A DNA stretch of 64,000 bases from Pelomonas baiyunensis (GCF_043555935.1 NZ_JBIGIB010000006.1:62001-126000), one strand, 5' to 3'. Shown: positions 16,451 through 24,650, counted from the first letter of the stretch. The notes: generated from the letters alone by a model not told the origin. Made by a program: numbers and translations.

Positions 16451-17194
16451 ATGACTGAATCCGCAACCTTGGGCGTGGCCCTGGTCACCGGCGCGAGCCG
16501 GGGCATCGGCCGTGCCATCGCGCTCGCGCTGGCGCAGGCTGGCTGGCGCGTGATCGGCACGGCCACGACCGAGTCGGGTGCCGCGGGCATCTCCGAAGCG
16601 TTGGCTGCCCACGGCGGGCGCGGCATCGTGCTGAACGTGACCGACGGCCCGGCCGCACAGGCCGCTGTGGACGAGATCGTGGCCAAGGACGGTGGCGTGC
16701 ACGTGCTGGTCAACAACGCCGGCATCACCCGTGACACGCTGTCCATGCGCATGAAGGACGAGGACTGGGATGCGGTGCTGGACACCAACCTGAAGGCGGT
16801 GTTTCGCATGTCCCGCGCGGTGACCAAGCCCATGATGAAGCAGCGGTCGGGCCGCATCATCAACATCACCTCGGTCGTCGGTGCGTCGGGCAATGCCGGC
16901 CAGGCCAATTACGCGGCGGCCAAGGCCGGCGTGGCGGGCCTCACGCGCTCGCTGGCCCGTGAACTGGGCAGCCGCGGCATCACGGTGAACTGTGTCGCCC
17001 CGGGCTTCATCGCCACCGACATGACCGAGGTGCTGCCCGAGGCGCAAAAGGCTGCATTGCTTGCGCAGATCCCGCTCGGCCGCCTGGGCGCGCCCGAGGA
17101 AATCGCCGCCGCGGTGGCCTTCCTCGCCTCGCCGGGCGGTGCCTACATCACGGGCGCCGAGCTGCACGTCAACGGCGGCATGTTCATGGCCTGA
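16451..17194 (+). CDS. fabG: 3-oxoacyl-ACP reductase (FabG)
   Basis: The 247-residue short-chain dehydrogenase has TGASRGIGRAIALAL for NADPH binding, NNAGITRDTLSMRM, and the Ser-Tyr-Lys catalytic set (ITSVVG and ANYAAAKAG). It ends in a typical GGAYITGAELHVNGGMFM. It reduces 3-oxoacyl-ACP in the elongation cycle. It follows fabD at 3 bp with GGGAGC upstream and precedes acpP by 89 bp. Position and length leave little doubt. Confidence 0.96.
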   Translation: MTESATLGVALVTGASRGIGRAIALALAQAGWRVIGTATTESGAAGISEALAAHGGRGIVLNVTDGPAAQAAVDEIVAKDGGVHVLVNNAGITRDTLSMRMKDEDWDAVLDTNLKAVFRMSRAVTKPMMKQRSGRIINITSVVGASGNAGQANYAAAKAGVAGLTRSLARELGSRGITVNCVAPGFIATDMTEVLPEAQKAALLAQIPLGRLGAPEEIAAAVAFLASPGGAYITGAELHVNGGMFMA

Positions 17195-17205
17195 TTTGGG
17201 CCCGG

Positions 17206-17225
17206 GCGCCCCGATTTAGGGGCGC
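17206..17225 (+). other. Hairpin between fabG and acpP
   Basis: GCGCCCC (17206-17212) and GGGGCGC (17219-17225) form a 7-bp stem with loop GATTTA. There is no U-tract. It may separate the fabG and acpP messages by processing or pausing. Confidence 0.4.
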
Positions 17226-17239
17226 TCATCTAGAGCCCG

Positions 17240-17245
17240 TAGAAT
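17240..17245 (+). promoter_or_regulatory. Candidate -10 element for acpP
   Basis: TAGAAT lies 38 bp upstream of the acpP ATG, downstream of the fabG-acpP hairpin. No good -35 is visible. acpP commonly has its own promoter, because ACP is needed in large amounts. Confidence 0.4.
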
Positions 17246-17283
17246 GCCGGGCTGTTTTCAGTAAACCTCTCCTGGAGGAGTTC

Positions 17284-17523
17284 ATGAGCGATATCGAAGC
17301 ACGAGTCAAGAAGATCATTGCCGAGCAACTCGGCGTGGCGGAAGCCGACGTCACCAACGAAAAGGCTTTCGTCGCCGATCTGGGCGCTGATTCGCTGGAC
17401 ACCGTGGAACTGGTGATGGCCCTCGAAGACGAGTTCGGCATCGAAATCCCGGACGAAGAGGCCGAGAAGATCACCACCGTGCAACTGGCGATCGACTACG
17501 CCGTGAAGCACCAGAAGGCCTGA
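17284..17523 (+). CDS. acpP: Acyl carrier protein
   Basis: A 79-residue acidic protein with the phosphopantetheine site LGADSLDTVELVM, placing the modified serine at S37. It carries growing acyl chains for the Fab enzymes around it; the activating synthase AcpS is encoded at 28289 in this window. A strong CTGGAGGAG Shine-Dalgarno sequence ends a few bases before ATG 17284, and a TAGAAT element and hairpin upstream suggest independent high expression. fabF follows after 43 bp. Confidence 0.98.
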   Translation: MSDIEARVKKIIAEQLGVAEADVTNEKAFVADLGADSLDTVELVMALEDEFGIEIPDEEAEKITTVQLAIDYAVKHQKA

Positions 17524-17566
17524 GCGCCTTCCTTCTCTCGCAACTCTGATCCCTGATCCGCACTGC

Positions 17567-18811
17567 ATGACCCGTCGCCGCGTCGTCGTCACCGGTCTTG
17601 GCCTCGTCAGTCCTGTCGGCAACTCGGTTGCCGAAGGCTGGGCCAACATCCTCGCCGGGCGTTCCGGCATCGCCACCGTCACCCGCTTCGACGCCAGCAA
17701 CCTGGCCTGTCATTTCGCGGGCGAGGTCAAAGGCTTCAACATCGAGGACTACATCCCCGCCAAGGAAGCCCGGCACATGGATGGATTCATCCATTACGGC
17801 CTGGCGGCGGCGATGCAGGCGGTGCGTGATTCCGGCATTCCCACCGGAGATCAACTCAGCGAGGAGCAGGCCGAGCGCATCGGCGTGCTCGTCGGCTCTG
17901 GCATCGGCGGCTTGCCGCTGATCGAAGAGACCAAGATGGAGTTGATGAACCGCGGCCCGCGGCGCATCTCTCCGTTCTTCATTCCGGCCTCGATCATCAA
18001 CATGATCTCTGGCCACGTGTCCATCCAGTTCGGCTTCCAGGGCCCCAACCTGGCGATCGTGACGGCCTGCACCACGGGTCTGCATGCGATCGGCGAAGCC
18101 GGTCGACTCATCGAGTACGGCGACGCCGACGTGATGATCGCCGGCGGTGCCGAAGGCGCGGTGTCGCCGCTGGGCATCGGTGGTTTTGCCGCCGCCCGGG
18201 CACTCTCCACCCGCAACGACGACCCCGCCACTGCGTCCCGCCCCTGGGACAAGGATCGCGACGGCTTTGTGCTGGGCGAGGGCGCCGGCGTTCTCGTCCT
18301 CGAAGAGTACGAACACGCCAAGAAGCGCGGCGCCAAGATCTACTGCGAACTGGCGGGTTTCGGCATGGGTGCGGACGCGTACCACATGACCGCGCCGAAC
18401 GTTGACGGCCCCAAGCGCTCCATGCGCGCGGCGCTGCGAAACGCCGGCATGAACCCCGATCAGGTGCACTACATGAACGCCCACGGCACCTCGACGCCGC
18501 TGGGGGACGTGAACGAAACCAACGCCATCAAGCTGGCGTTCGGCGACCACGCCAAGAAGATGGTGGTCAGTTCCACCAAGTCCATGACGGGTCACCTGCT
18601 CGGCGGGGCCGGGGGCATCGAGTCGGTCTTCACGGCGTTGGCGGTGCATGACCAGGTGGCGCCCCCCACCATCAACATCTTCAACCAGGATCCCGAGTGC
18701 GACCTGGACTACTGCGCCAATGAGGCGCGGCCGATGAAGATTGATGTGGCGGCCAAGAACAACTTTGGCTTTGGCGGCACCAACGGCACGCTGATCTTCA
18801 AGCGCGTCTGA
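17567..18811 (+). CDS. fabF: 3-oxoacyl-ACP synthase II (FabF)
   Basis: A 414-residue beta-ketoacyl synthase with the active-site cysteine in VTACTTGLHAIGEA, the histidines in MNAHGTSTPLGDVNE and STKSMTGHLLGGAGGIE, and a C-terminal NNFGFGGTNGTLIF. FabF elongates acyl-ACP with malonyl-ACP and sets membrane fluidity in known systems. It closes the rpmF-to-fabF cluster. The start ATG 17567 gives MTRRRVVVTGLGLVSPVGN, as expected. Confidence 0.97.
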   Translation: MTRRRVVVTGLGLVSPVGNSVAEGWANILAGRSGIATVTRFDASNLACHFAGEVKGFNIEDYIPAKEARHMDGFIHYGLAAAMQAVRDSGIPTGDQLSEEQAERIGVLVGSGIGGLPLIEETKMELMNRGPRRISPFFIPASIINMISGHVSIQFGFQGPNLAIVTACTTGLHAIGEAGRLIEYGDADVMIAGGAEGAVSPLGIGGFAAARALSTRNDDPATASRPWDKDRDGFVLGEGAGVLVLEEYEHAKKRGAKIYCELAGFGMGADAYHMTAPNVDGPKRSMRAALRNAGMNPDQVHYMNAHGTSTPLGDVNETNAIKLAFGDHAKKMVVSSTKSMTGHLLGGAGGIESVFTALAVHDQVAPPTINIFNQDPECDLDYCANEARPMKIDVAAKNNFGFGGTNGTLIFKRV

Positions 18812-18829
18812 CGCCTTGCGGCCGCGGCG

Positions 18830-19267
18830 ATGCGACCTGCACCGCCACTGGTCATCCACATCCAACCGCTGTCTGCAGTGCAGGCCGCGGTTTCTTTTTT
18901 TTCAGCCTTGATGGCGGCAGGGCTGGCGGCCTGGGCTGTGTCGCACAACCCCGCGTTGTGGCCGGCGTGGGCGGCGGTGCCCGCCACCGCAGCCTGGGGA
19001 TGGCGCGAGTCGCGTGCGCAAACACGGCGCTTGCGCTGGGATGGGCAAGCCTGGTGGCTGAGGGAGGCCGATGCCGCGCCCGAGCGGGCCGTCGTGCCGT
19101 CGGTGCTGATGGATCTGGATCGCTGGATGCTGCTCCATACCGCCGCGCCAGCCCGGTGGCTGGTGGTGAGCCGAGGCCAAGCGCCGGCCACCTGGGGCGG
19201 CCTTCGGGCCACGCTGTACGCAGCGCCAAAAGCGTCCAAAGTGCGTTCAGCGCCGATGCAGCCCTGA
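18830..19267 (+). CDS. Small uncharacterised membrane protein downstream of fabF
   Basis: The 145-residue product has two closely spaced hydrophobic segments near the N-terminus (about residues 14-36 and 42-58), then a soluble domain with several tryptophans (LRWDGQAWWLRE, DRWMLLHTAAPARWLVV). This layout is loosely like YgfX/CptA-type proteins, but I do not recognise the family with confidence. In relatives a small protein of this kind sits between fabF and rpoE; here rpoE, rseA and rseB are missing and degP follows after 193 bp. It starts 18 bp after fabF and is probably co-transcribed. Confidence 0.6.
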   Translation: MRPAPPLVIHIQPLSAVQAAVSFFSALMAAGLAAWAVSHNPALWPAWAAVPATAAWGWRESRAQTRRLRWDGQAWWLREADAAPERAVVPSVLMDLDRWMLLHTAAPARWLVVSRGQAPATWGGLRATLYAAPKASKVRSAPMQP

Positions 19268-19460
19268 ACGCCCCCGGCGAGGACCTCGGTGACCTCTGCC
19301 TTGCGTTCGGGCATGCGTCATATTCGACGTTGCTGCGCGCTCCGGGGCCATCCGTCGCTGAGTCTGGGTGCATGTGCGATGCCCCACGCCCCGCGGTGCA
19401 TCGGCGAACCCGTCAGAATCCGCGTCGTTCGCCCCTTTCGTGACCTTTTGGAAATGACCC

Positions 19461-20924
19461 ATGCAGGTTGAGATCTTGACCCCTTCTTCTCGCACGCGTT
19501 TTCTTTGGACGGGCGTGGTGCTGGCGTTTTCGCTGGCCCTCGGACAGGCGCCTGCTGCTGCGCAGCCTCGCGACCTGCCGGACTTTGCCGAGCTCGTCGA
19601 GCGCGTTGGCCCGGCCGTGGTGAACATCCGCACCGCCGAGAAGGTGAAGGCCGCGGAAGGTCAGGGCGAGATGAACGAGCAGATGCAAGAGTTCTTCCGC
19701 CGCTTCGGCATCCCGGTGCCCAACCCGCGTCGCGGGGCGCCGCGGGGCGGCTCGACGCCTGAGGATGACGCGCCCACGCGCCGTGGCGTCGGCTCGGGCT
19801 TCATCCTGTCGGCCGACGGTTACGTGATGACCAATGCGCACGTGGTGCAAGGCGCGGACGAGGTCATCGTCACGCTGACCGACAAGCGAGAACTCAAGGC
19901 CAAGATCGTCGGCGCCGATGCGCGTTCCGACGTGGCCGTGGTGAAGGTGGACGCGTCGGCGCTGCCCTTCGTGAAGGTGGGGGACAGCAACCGCGCCCGC
20001 GTGGGTGAGTGGGTGATGGCCATCGGCTCGCCGTTCGGCCTGGAGAACACGGTCACGGCCGGCATCATCAGCGCCAAACAGCGCGACACCGGCGACCTGC
20101 TGCCACTGATCCAAACCGATGTGGCCATCAACCCGGGGAACTCGGGCGGGCCGCTGGTGAACATGCGGGGCGAGGTGATCGGCATCAACTCGCAGATCTA
20201 CAGCCAGAACGGCGGCTACATGGGCATCTCGTTCGCCATCCCCATCGACGAGGCGATGCGGGTGGCGGACCAACTCCGCAATGGCGGCCGTGTGGTGCGC
20301 GGCTTCCTGGGCGTGCTGCCCGACGACATGACCAAGGAAATTGCCGAGTCGATCGGGTTGGGCAAGACGCTTGGCGCGGTGGTGCGCAACGTCACGGCCG
20401 GCAGCCCGGCGGAGAAGGCGGGCATCGAAGGCGGTGACGTCATCACCAAGGTCGATGGCAAGCCCGTGGAGAAGGCGCTGGATCTGCGCCGCATGATCGC
20501 GGCGGTGAAGCCGGGCAACAAGGCGACGCTGACCGTGTTCCGCCGCGGCAGCTTCAAAGACATCGTCGTCACCGTGGGCGAGGCCGAGAAGCCCAAGGGC
20601 AGCGATGTGGACGCTGACAAGGGCAAAGACGCGGCGCCGGCCAACGCCAGCCTGGCCTTGGGTCTCAAGGTGGCCGAGCTGACGGACGCGCAGCGCAAGG
20701 AACTCAAGCTCAAGGCGGGTGTTCGCGTCGAGGCTGCGTCCGGGGCTGCAGCGCGTGCGGGCCTGCGCGAGGGCGATCTCATCCTCTCGGTCGACAACGT
20801 CGAGGTGTCGACGGTCAAGGCTTTCCAGGCGCAAATCGCCAAGGCCGACAAGGCGAAGGTGATCAACCTGGTCGTCCGGCGTGACGATGTGGTCAGCTTT
20901 GTGTTGTTGAAGCCAGGGCGCTGA
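19461..20924 (+). CDS. degP: DegP/MucD-family periplasmic serine protease
   Basis: A 487-residue Do-type protease: signal peptide (FLWTGVVLAFSLALGQAPAAA), trypsin-like domain with H127 (NAHVV), D157 (DARSDVAVVKV) and S228 (NPGNSGGPLVN), then two PDZ domains (about 290-375 and 400-487). DegP degrades or refolds misfolded envelope proteins. In many Burkholderiales it ends an rpoE-rseA-rseB-degP operon; here it stands alone after a short hypothetical gene, and I found no convincing sigmaE promoter in the 193-bp gap. That gap holds no other recognisable feature. Confidence 0.93.
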   Translation: MQVEILTPSSRTRFLWTGVVLAFSLALGQAPAAAQPRDLPDFAELVERVGPAVVNIRTAEKVKAAEGQGEMNEQMQEFFRRFGIPVPNPRRGAPRGGSTPEDDAPTRRGVGSGFILSADGYVMTNAHVVQGADEVIVTLTDKRELKAKIVGADARSDVAVVKVDASALPFVKVGDSNRARVGEWVMAIGSPFGLENTVTAGIISAKQRDTGDLLPLIQTDVAINPGNSGGPLVNMRGEVIGINSQIYSQNGGYMGISFAIPIDEAMRVADQLRNGGRVVRGFLGVLPDDMTKEIAESIGLGKTLGAVVRNVTAGSPAEKAGIEGGDVITKVDGKPVEKALDLRRMIAAVKPGNKATLTVFRRGSFKDIVVTVGEAEKPKGSDVDADKGKDAAPANASLALGLKVAELTDAQRKELKLKAGVRVEAASGAAARAGLREGDLILSVDNVEVSTVKAFQAQIAKADKAKVINLVVRRDDVVSFVLLKPGR

Positions 20925-21130
20925 GCGCGGGAATCCGGGGCTGCACGTCGGATATTCCACAATCCGAAAAAAGAGCTTCTGACCTTTCGGGGCGATTTCG
21001 CAAGTGGGTGCAGGCTCACTTATCGGGGCGGTGCCGGATTGTTTCTCTGGAACGCTAAAATGCACCCTTGAAAGGCGTGGCTTCATCGCCCCCAGCAACG
21101 CAATTCGAGGTGTTGGCGGCGGTCGCAAAA

Positions 21131-21176
21131 GCATCCACAGGACATTCACAGCGGCTTGTGGATAACCTGTGGTCAA
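21131..21176. promoter_or_regulatory. Cluster of four DnaA-box-like nonamers forming an inverted repeat
   Basis: Four 9-mers resembling TTATCCACA lie in 46 bp: GCATCCACA (21131-21139, plus), ACATTCACA (21142-21150, plus), TGTGGATAA (21157-21165; perfect box on the minus strand) and TGTGGTCAA (21168-21176, minus). Starts within each pair are 11 bp apart, and the two pairs face each other. The cores form an inverted repeat (21135-21150 with 21157-21172, 13 of 16 pairs, 6-bp spacer). It sits between degP and lepA, upstream of a small-RNA-like unit. A DnaA-binding, titration or regulatory site is plausible; an RNA hairpin is the alternative. Confidence 0.55.
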
Positions 21177-21246
21177 AATCCTTGTTGGCGGCCCGCAACG
21201 GCCGCAAAACCAATGCTGGTGCGGTGTCCCGGCGGGGGCTTTTGGC

Positions 21247-21252
21247 TACAAT
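21247..21252 (+). promoter_or_regulatory. -10 element (TACAAT) for the small-RNA-like unit
   Basis: TACAAT differs from TATAAT at one position; the start would fall near 21258-21260, just before the first hairpin. The -35 region is poor, so an activator (perhaps binding the upstream inverted array) may be needed. Confidence 0.45.
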
Positions 21253-21257
21253 GAAGG

Positions 21258-21323
21258 CCCAACAAGCAGTTGCCATACCTTTTTGTTGGAAGGCACGTCG
21301 CCTCTTCGACGTGCCTTTTTTTT
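21258..21323 (+). ncRNA. Candidate small RNA or terminated leader upstream of lepA (about 65 nt)
   Basis: Between a TACAAT -10 box and a strong terminator lies a compact two-hairpin unit. The first stem is CCAACAA (21259-21265) with TTGTTGG (21283-21289) around a 17-nt loop; the second is the terminator. No start codon with a plausible frame is inside. It could be an independent small RNA or a terminated leader controlling lepA. I do not recognise it as a known Rfam family. Confidence 0.5.
21290..21323 (+). terminator. Strong intrinsic terminator before lepA
   Basis: AAGGCACGTCG (21290-21300), loop CCTCTT, CGACGTGCCTT (21307-21317), then a run of eight T (21316-21323). Perfect 11-bp stem. 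It would stop transcription from degP or from the TACAAT promoter before lepA. Confidence 0.9.
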
Positions 21324-21334
21324 GACTCCAGCAC

Positions 21335-21399
21335 GGCGCGTTCCGCGCCTTCACATCGCTTCGCGATTTGAGCTTGCGTCGCAACGGCTGACGCCGTTG
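21335..21399 (+). other. Three short tandem hairpins in the lepA leader
   Basis: GGCGCG-TTC-CGCGCC (21335-21349), ATCGC-TTC-GCGAT (21355-21367) and CAACGGC-TGAC-GCCGTTG (21382-21399) are perfect small stems in a row, ending 30 bp before the lepA ATG. They look like RNA structure in a 5' leader. Function unknown. Confidence 0.5.
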
Positions 21400-21429
21400 T
21401 AGCGGCCCCAGGATTTCGCGAAACACAGC

Positions 21430-23238
21430 ATGAACCACATCCGCAATTTCTCCATCATTGCCCACATCGACCACGGCAAGAGCACGTTGGCCGACCGGAT
21501 CATTCAACGCTGCGGCGGCTTGAGCGATCGCGAGATGGAAGCGCAGGTGCTGGACTCCATGGACCTGGAGCGCGAGCGCGGCATCACCATCAAGGCCCAG
21601 ACGGCCGCGCTGCAATACAAGGCGCAGAACGGTCAGGTCTACAACCTCAACCTCATCGACACGCCGGGGCACGTGGACTTCTCCTACGAGGTCAGTCGCT
21701 CGTTGTCGGCCTGCGAGGGGGCGCTGTTGGTGGTGGACGCGTCGCAGGGCGTGGAAGCACAGACCGTGGCCAACTGCTACACGGCGCTGGATCTGGGCGT
21801 TGAAGTGGTGCCGGTGCTCAACAAGATGGACTTGCCGTCGGCCGACCCGGACAACGCCAAGGCGGAGATCGAAGACGTCATCGGCATCGACGCCACCGAC
21901 GCGATCCCGTGCTCGGCCAAGACCGGCATGGGCATCGATGAGATCCTGGAAGCCGTCATTGCCAAGATGCCGCCGCCCAAGGGCGACCCGGAAGGCCCGC
22001 CGCGGGCCATGATCATCGACGCCTGGTTCGACAACTACGTGGGCGTGGTGATGCTGGTGCGCGTGGTGGACGGCGAGCTGCGCAAGAACGAGCGCATCCG
22101 CATGATGGCCACGAACTCGGTCTACCCGATTGAGCACCTGGGCGTGTTCACGCCCAAGAGCGAGAACCGTGACGTGCTCAAGGCCGGCGAGGTGGGCTTC
22201 ATCATCTGCGGCATCAAGGAGTTGGCCGCCGCGAAGGTGGGTGACACCGTCACGCTGGAAAAGAAGCTGCCCAACAATGCCGGCCCGGCAACGGAAGCGC
22301 TGCCTGGCTTCAAGGAAATCCAGCCGCAGGTGTTCGCGGGTCTGTATCCGACCGAGGCCAGCGAATACGACCAGCTGCGCGATGCGCTGGAGAAGCTCTG
22401 CCTGAACGACGCTTCCATCCGCTACGAGCCCGAAGTCAGCCAGGCGCTGGGCTTCGGGTTCCGCGTCGGCTTCCTGGGCCTGCTGCACATGGAAATCGTG
22501 CAGGAGCGTCTGGAGCGTGAGTTCGACCAAGACCTCGTCACCACCGCCCCCAGCGTCATCTACGAGGTGGAGCTGAACGACGGCGAGGTCATCCAGGTCG
22601 AGAACCCGTCCAAGATGCCCGACGTGGGCCGCATCCGCGAGATCCGCGAGCCCATCGTCACGGTGCACCTGTACATGCCGCAGGACTACGTCGGCGTCGT
22701 CATGACGTTGGCCAATCAGAAGCGCGGCGTGCAGCTCAACATGGCCTACCACGGCAAGCAGGTCATGCTGACCTACGAGATCCCGCTGGCCGAGATCGTG
22801 CTGGACTTCTTCGACAAGCTGAAGTCCGCCTCGCGCGGCTACGCGTCCATGGACTACGAGTTCAAGGAGTACCGCGCCGCCGACGTGGTGAAGGTGGACA
22901 TCCTCATCAACGGCGACAAGGTCGACCCGCTGGCCATGATCGTGCACCGCAGCCAGAGCCAGTACCGCGGCCGCGGCGTGGCCGCCAAGATGCGCGAGCA
23001 GATTCCGCGTCAGATGTACGACGTGGCCATTCAGGCCGCCATCGGTGCCAACATCATCGCCCGCGAGAACATCAAGGCGCTGCGCAAGAACGTGCTGGCA
23101 AAATGCTACGGTGGTGACATCACCCGCAAGCGCAAGCTGCTGGAAAAGCAAAAGGCCGGCAAGAAGCGCATGAAGCAGATCGGCTCGGTCGAGGTGCCTC
23201 AAGAAGCCTTCCTCGCCATCCTGCAAGTCGACGACTGA
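21430..23238 (+). CDS. lepA: Translation elongation factor 4 (LepA)
   Basis: The 602-residue GTPase has G1 AHIDHGKSTLADR, switch region RERGITIKAQ, G3 DTPGHVDF and G4 NKMDLPSAD. The LepA-specific C-terminal domain includes RQMYDVAIQAAIGANIIARENI and the basic CYGGDITRKRKLLEKQKAGKKRMK. EF4 acts on stalled or mispositioned ribosomes. ATG 21430 starts MNHIRNFSIIAHIDHG as expected. It leads the lepA-lepB-DUF4845-rnc-era-recO-pdxJ-GNAT-acpS string; the preceding terminator implies a separate promoter, not identified, in the hairpin-rich leader. Confidence 0.97.
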   Translation: MNHIRNFSIIAHIDHGKSTLADRIIQRCGGLSDREMEAQVLDSMDLERERGITIKAQTAALQYKAQNGQVYNLNLIDTPGHVDFSYEVSRSLSACEGALLVVDASQGVEAQTVANCYTALDLGVEVVPVLNKMDLPSADPDNAKAEIEDVIGIDATDAIPCSAKTGMGIDEILEAVIAKMPPPKGDPEGPPRAMIIDAWFDNYVGVVMLVRVVDGELRKNERIRMMATNSVYPIEHLGVFTPKSENRDVLKAGEVGFIICGIKELAAAKVGDTVTLEKKLPNNAGPATEALPGFKEIQPQVFAGLYPTEASEYDQLRDALEKLCLNDASIRYEPEVSQALGFGFRVGFLGLLHMEIVQERLEREFDQDLVTTAPSVIYEVELNDGEVIQVENPSKMPDVGRIREIREPIVTVHLYMPQDYVGVVMTLANQKRGVQLNMAYHGKQVMLTYEIPLAEIVLDFFDKLKSASRGYASMDYEFKEYRAADVVKVDILINGDKVDPLAMIVHRSQSQYRGRGVAAKMREQIPRQMYDVAIQAAIGANIIARENIKALRKNVLAKCYGGDITRKRKLLEKQKAGKKRMKQIGSVEVPQEAFLAILQVDD

Positions 23239-23270
23239 CCCTCTCTCCCTCTGCCTTGAAAACCTCCTTG

Positions 23271-24248
23271 ATGAGCGCTCTGACCGGTGTTTTGTACGCG
23301 GCCCTGGTGGCCTACCTGGGCGGCTGGTACACCGGTCGATGGAGCGGCAACTTCGCGTTGCTGCTGTTCATCCTGACCGCGGTGACCTTGCTGTACTGGC
23401 TGGCAGAGCGCTACTACTTCGCGCCGGCACGCCGTGCTGCGGCTGAGGCCCTGGTGGCCAACGACGCCAAGCGCCGCGAGCAACTGGCGGCCCAGGGCAT
23501 TGCCCGGGTGGACGGTGACATCGAGCCGGCCCGCCAGCAAATCCTGCAACAGCCCTGGTGGCTGGACTGGACCGCCGGCCTGTTCCCGGTGATCCTGGCG
23601 GTGTTCCTGCTGCGCAGCTTCCTGTTCGAGCCGTTCAAGATCCCTTCCGGTTCCATGGTGCCCACGCTGCTGGTGGGGGACCTCATCCTGGTGAACAAGT
23701 TCCACTACGGCATTCGTCTGCCGGTGCTGAACAAGAAGATCATCGCCAACAACGACGTGAAGCGCGGTGACGTCATGGTGTTCCGTTACCCGGAAGACCC
23801 CAGCACCGACTTCATCAAGCGCGTGGCAGGCATCCCGGGCGACGAGATCAGCTACGTCAACCAGAAGCTGTACGTGAACGGCCAAGCGGTGCCGGTGCAG
23901 TCGCAGGGCAATTTCTACGACGAAGACGGCCGCGTGTACCGCCAGCGCTTCCTGGAAAAGCTGGGCGAGAAGGAACACCAGATCCTCGTGCAGCCGGACG
24001 CCCAGCGCTTTTTCCGTGCCGACCGGGCCGACGGCCCGTTCCCGTTCCATGAAAACTGCCGCTACACGCTCGAAGGCGTGACCTGCAAGGTGCCGGCGGG
24101 CCACTACTTCATGCTGGGCGACAACCGCGACAACTCGCGCGACTCTCGATTCTGGGGATTCGTTCCGGACGAGAACATCGTGGGCAGGGCCTTCTTGGTC
24201 TGGATGAATTTCGGTAACCTCAAGCGCGTCGGAACCTTTTTCGATTGA
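23271..24248 (+). CDS. lepB: Signal peptidase I (LepB)
   Basis: From ATG 23271 the protein has 325 residues. Two N-terminal membrane helices are followed by a third near residues 105-120 and the catalytic domain with S128 (KIPSGSMVPTLLVGD) and K183 (DFIKRVAGIPGD), plus the GDNRDNSRDSRFWG box. It cleaves signal peptides of the many exported proteins. The frame also allows TTG 23256. It follows lepA, as its name implies, and DUF4845 starts 5 bp after its stop. Confidence 0.95.
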   Translation: MSALTGVLYAALVAYLGGWYTGRWSGNFALLLFILTAVTLLYWLAERYYFAPARRAAAEALVANDAKRREQLAAQGIARVDGDIEPARQQILQQPWWLDWTAGLFPVILAVFLLRSFLFEPFKIPSGSMVPTLLVGDLILVNKFHYGIRLPVLNKKIIANNDVKRGDVMVFRYPEDPSTDFIKRVAGIPGDEISYVNQKLYVNGQAVPVQSQGNFYDEDGRVYRQRFLEKLGEKEHQILVQPDAQRFFRADRADGPFPFHENCRYTLEGVTCKVPAGHYFMLGDNRDNSRDSRFWGFVPDENIVGRAFLVWMNFGNLKRVGTFFD

Positions 24249-24253
24249 TCCAG

Positions 24254-24634
24254 ATGCGCTCTCGCCGCTGCTCCCCCTCGCTGCCTCGCCGCCAACGCGG
24301 CCTCACCCTCATCGGCCTGCTGTTCTGGGGGGCGGTCATCGCCACCTCGGCCGTGGTGTTGATGAAGGTGTTCCCCACGGTGCTGGAGTACTACACCGTG
24401 CAGCGCGTGGTGGACCGCATCGCGTCCGGCAATCCGGCCACGGTGCCACAGGTGCGCCAGGAGTTTGACCGCGCCACGCAGGTTGAATACTCCATCCAGA
24501 GCATCAAGGGCGGCGACCTGACGGTGACCAAGGACAACAACGACAAGGTCGTGATCGAGTTCGCCTGGGACAAGGAGATCGACCTGTTCGGGCCGGTCTA
24601 CCTGACGATCAAGTACCGCGGCAAGTCTCGTTGA
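24254..24634 (+). CDS. DUF4845 family inner-membrane protein
   Basis: A 126-residue protein with one N-terminal membrane helix (LTLIGLLFWGAVIATSAVVLMKV) preceded by a basic stretch (RRQRGLTLIG) that resembles a pilin-type leader, then a soluble domain with the family-like TKDNNDKVVIEFAWDKEIDLFGPVYLTIKY C-terminus. DUF4845 proteins are regularly placed between lepB and rnc in beta- and gammaproteobacteria; their function is not established. The start ATG 24254 is preferred over TTG 24245, which overlaps the lepB stop. Confidence 0.85.
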   Translation: MRSRRCSPSLPRRQRGLTLIGLLFWGAVIATSAVVLMKVFPTVLEYYTVQRVVDRIASGNPATVPQVRQEFDRATQVEYSIQSIKGGDLTVTKDNNDKVVIEFAWDKEIDLFGPVYLTIKYRGKSR

Positions 24635-24650
24635 CGCCCGCGTCGCGTCA

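Noticed and set aside
19268..19460. SigmaE-type promoter upstream of degP
   Set aside because: A GAACCC element is present, but no matching TCTGA/GTC-type -10 occurs at 15-17 bp.
19289..19471. Short frame in the gap before degP, possibly an rseA/rseB remnant
   Set aside because: The translated residues show no resemblance to RseA or RseB that I can see, and its Cys/Arg-rich composition is shadow-like.
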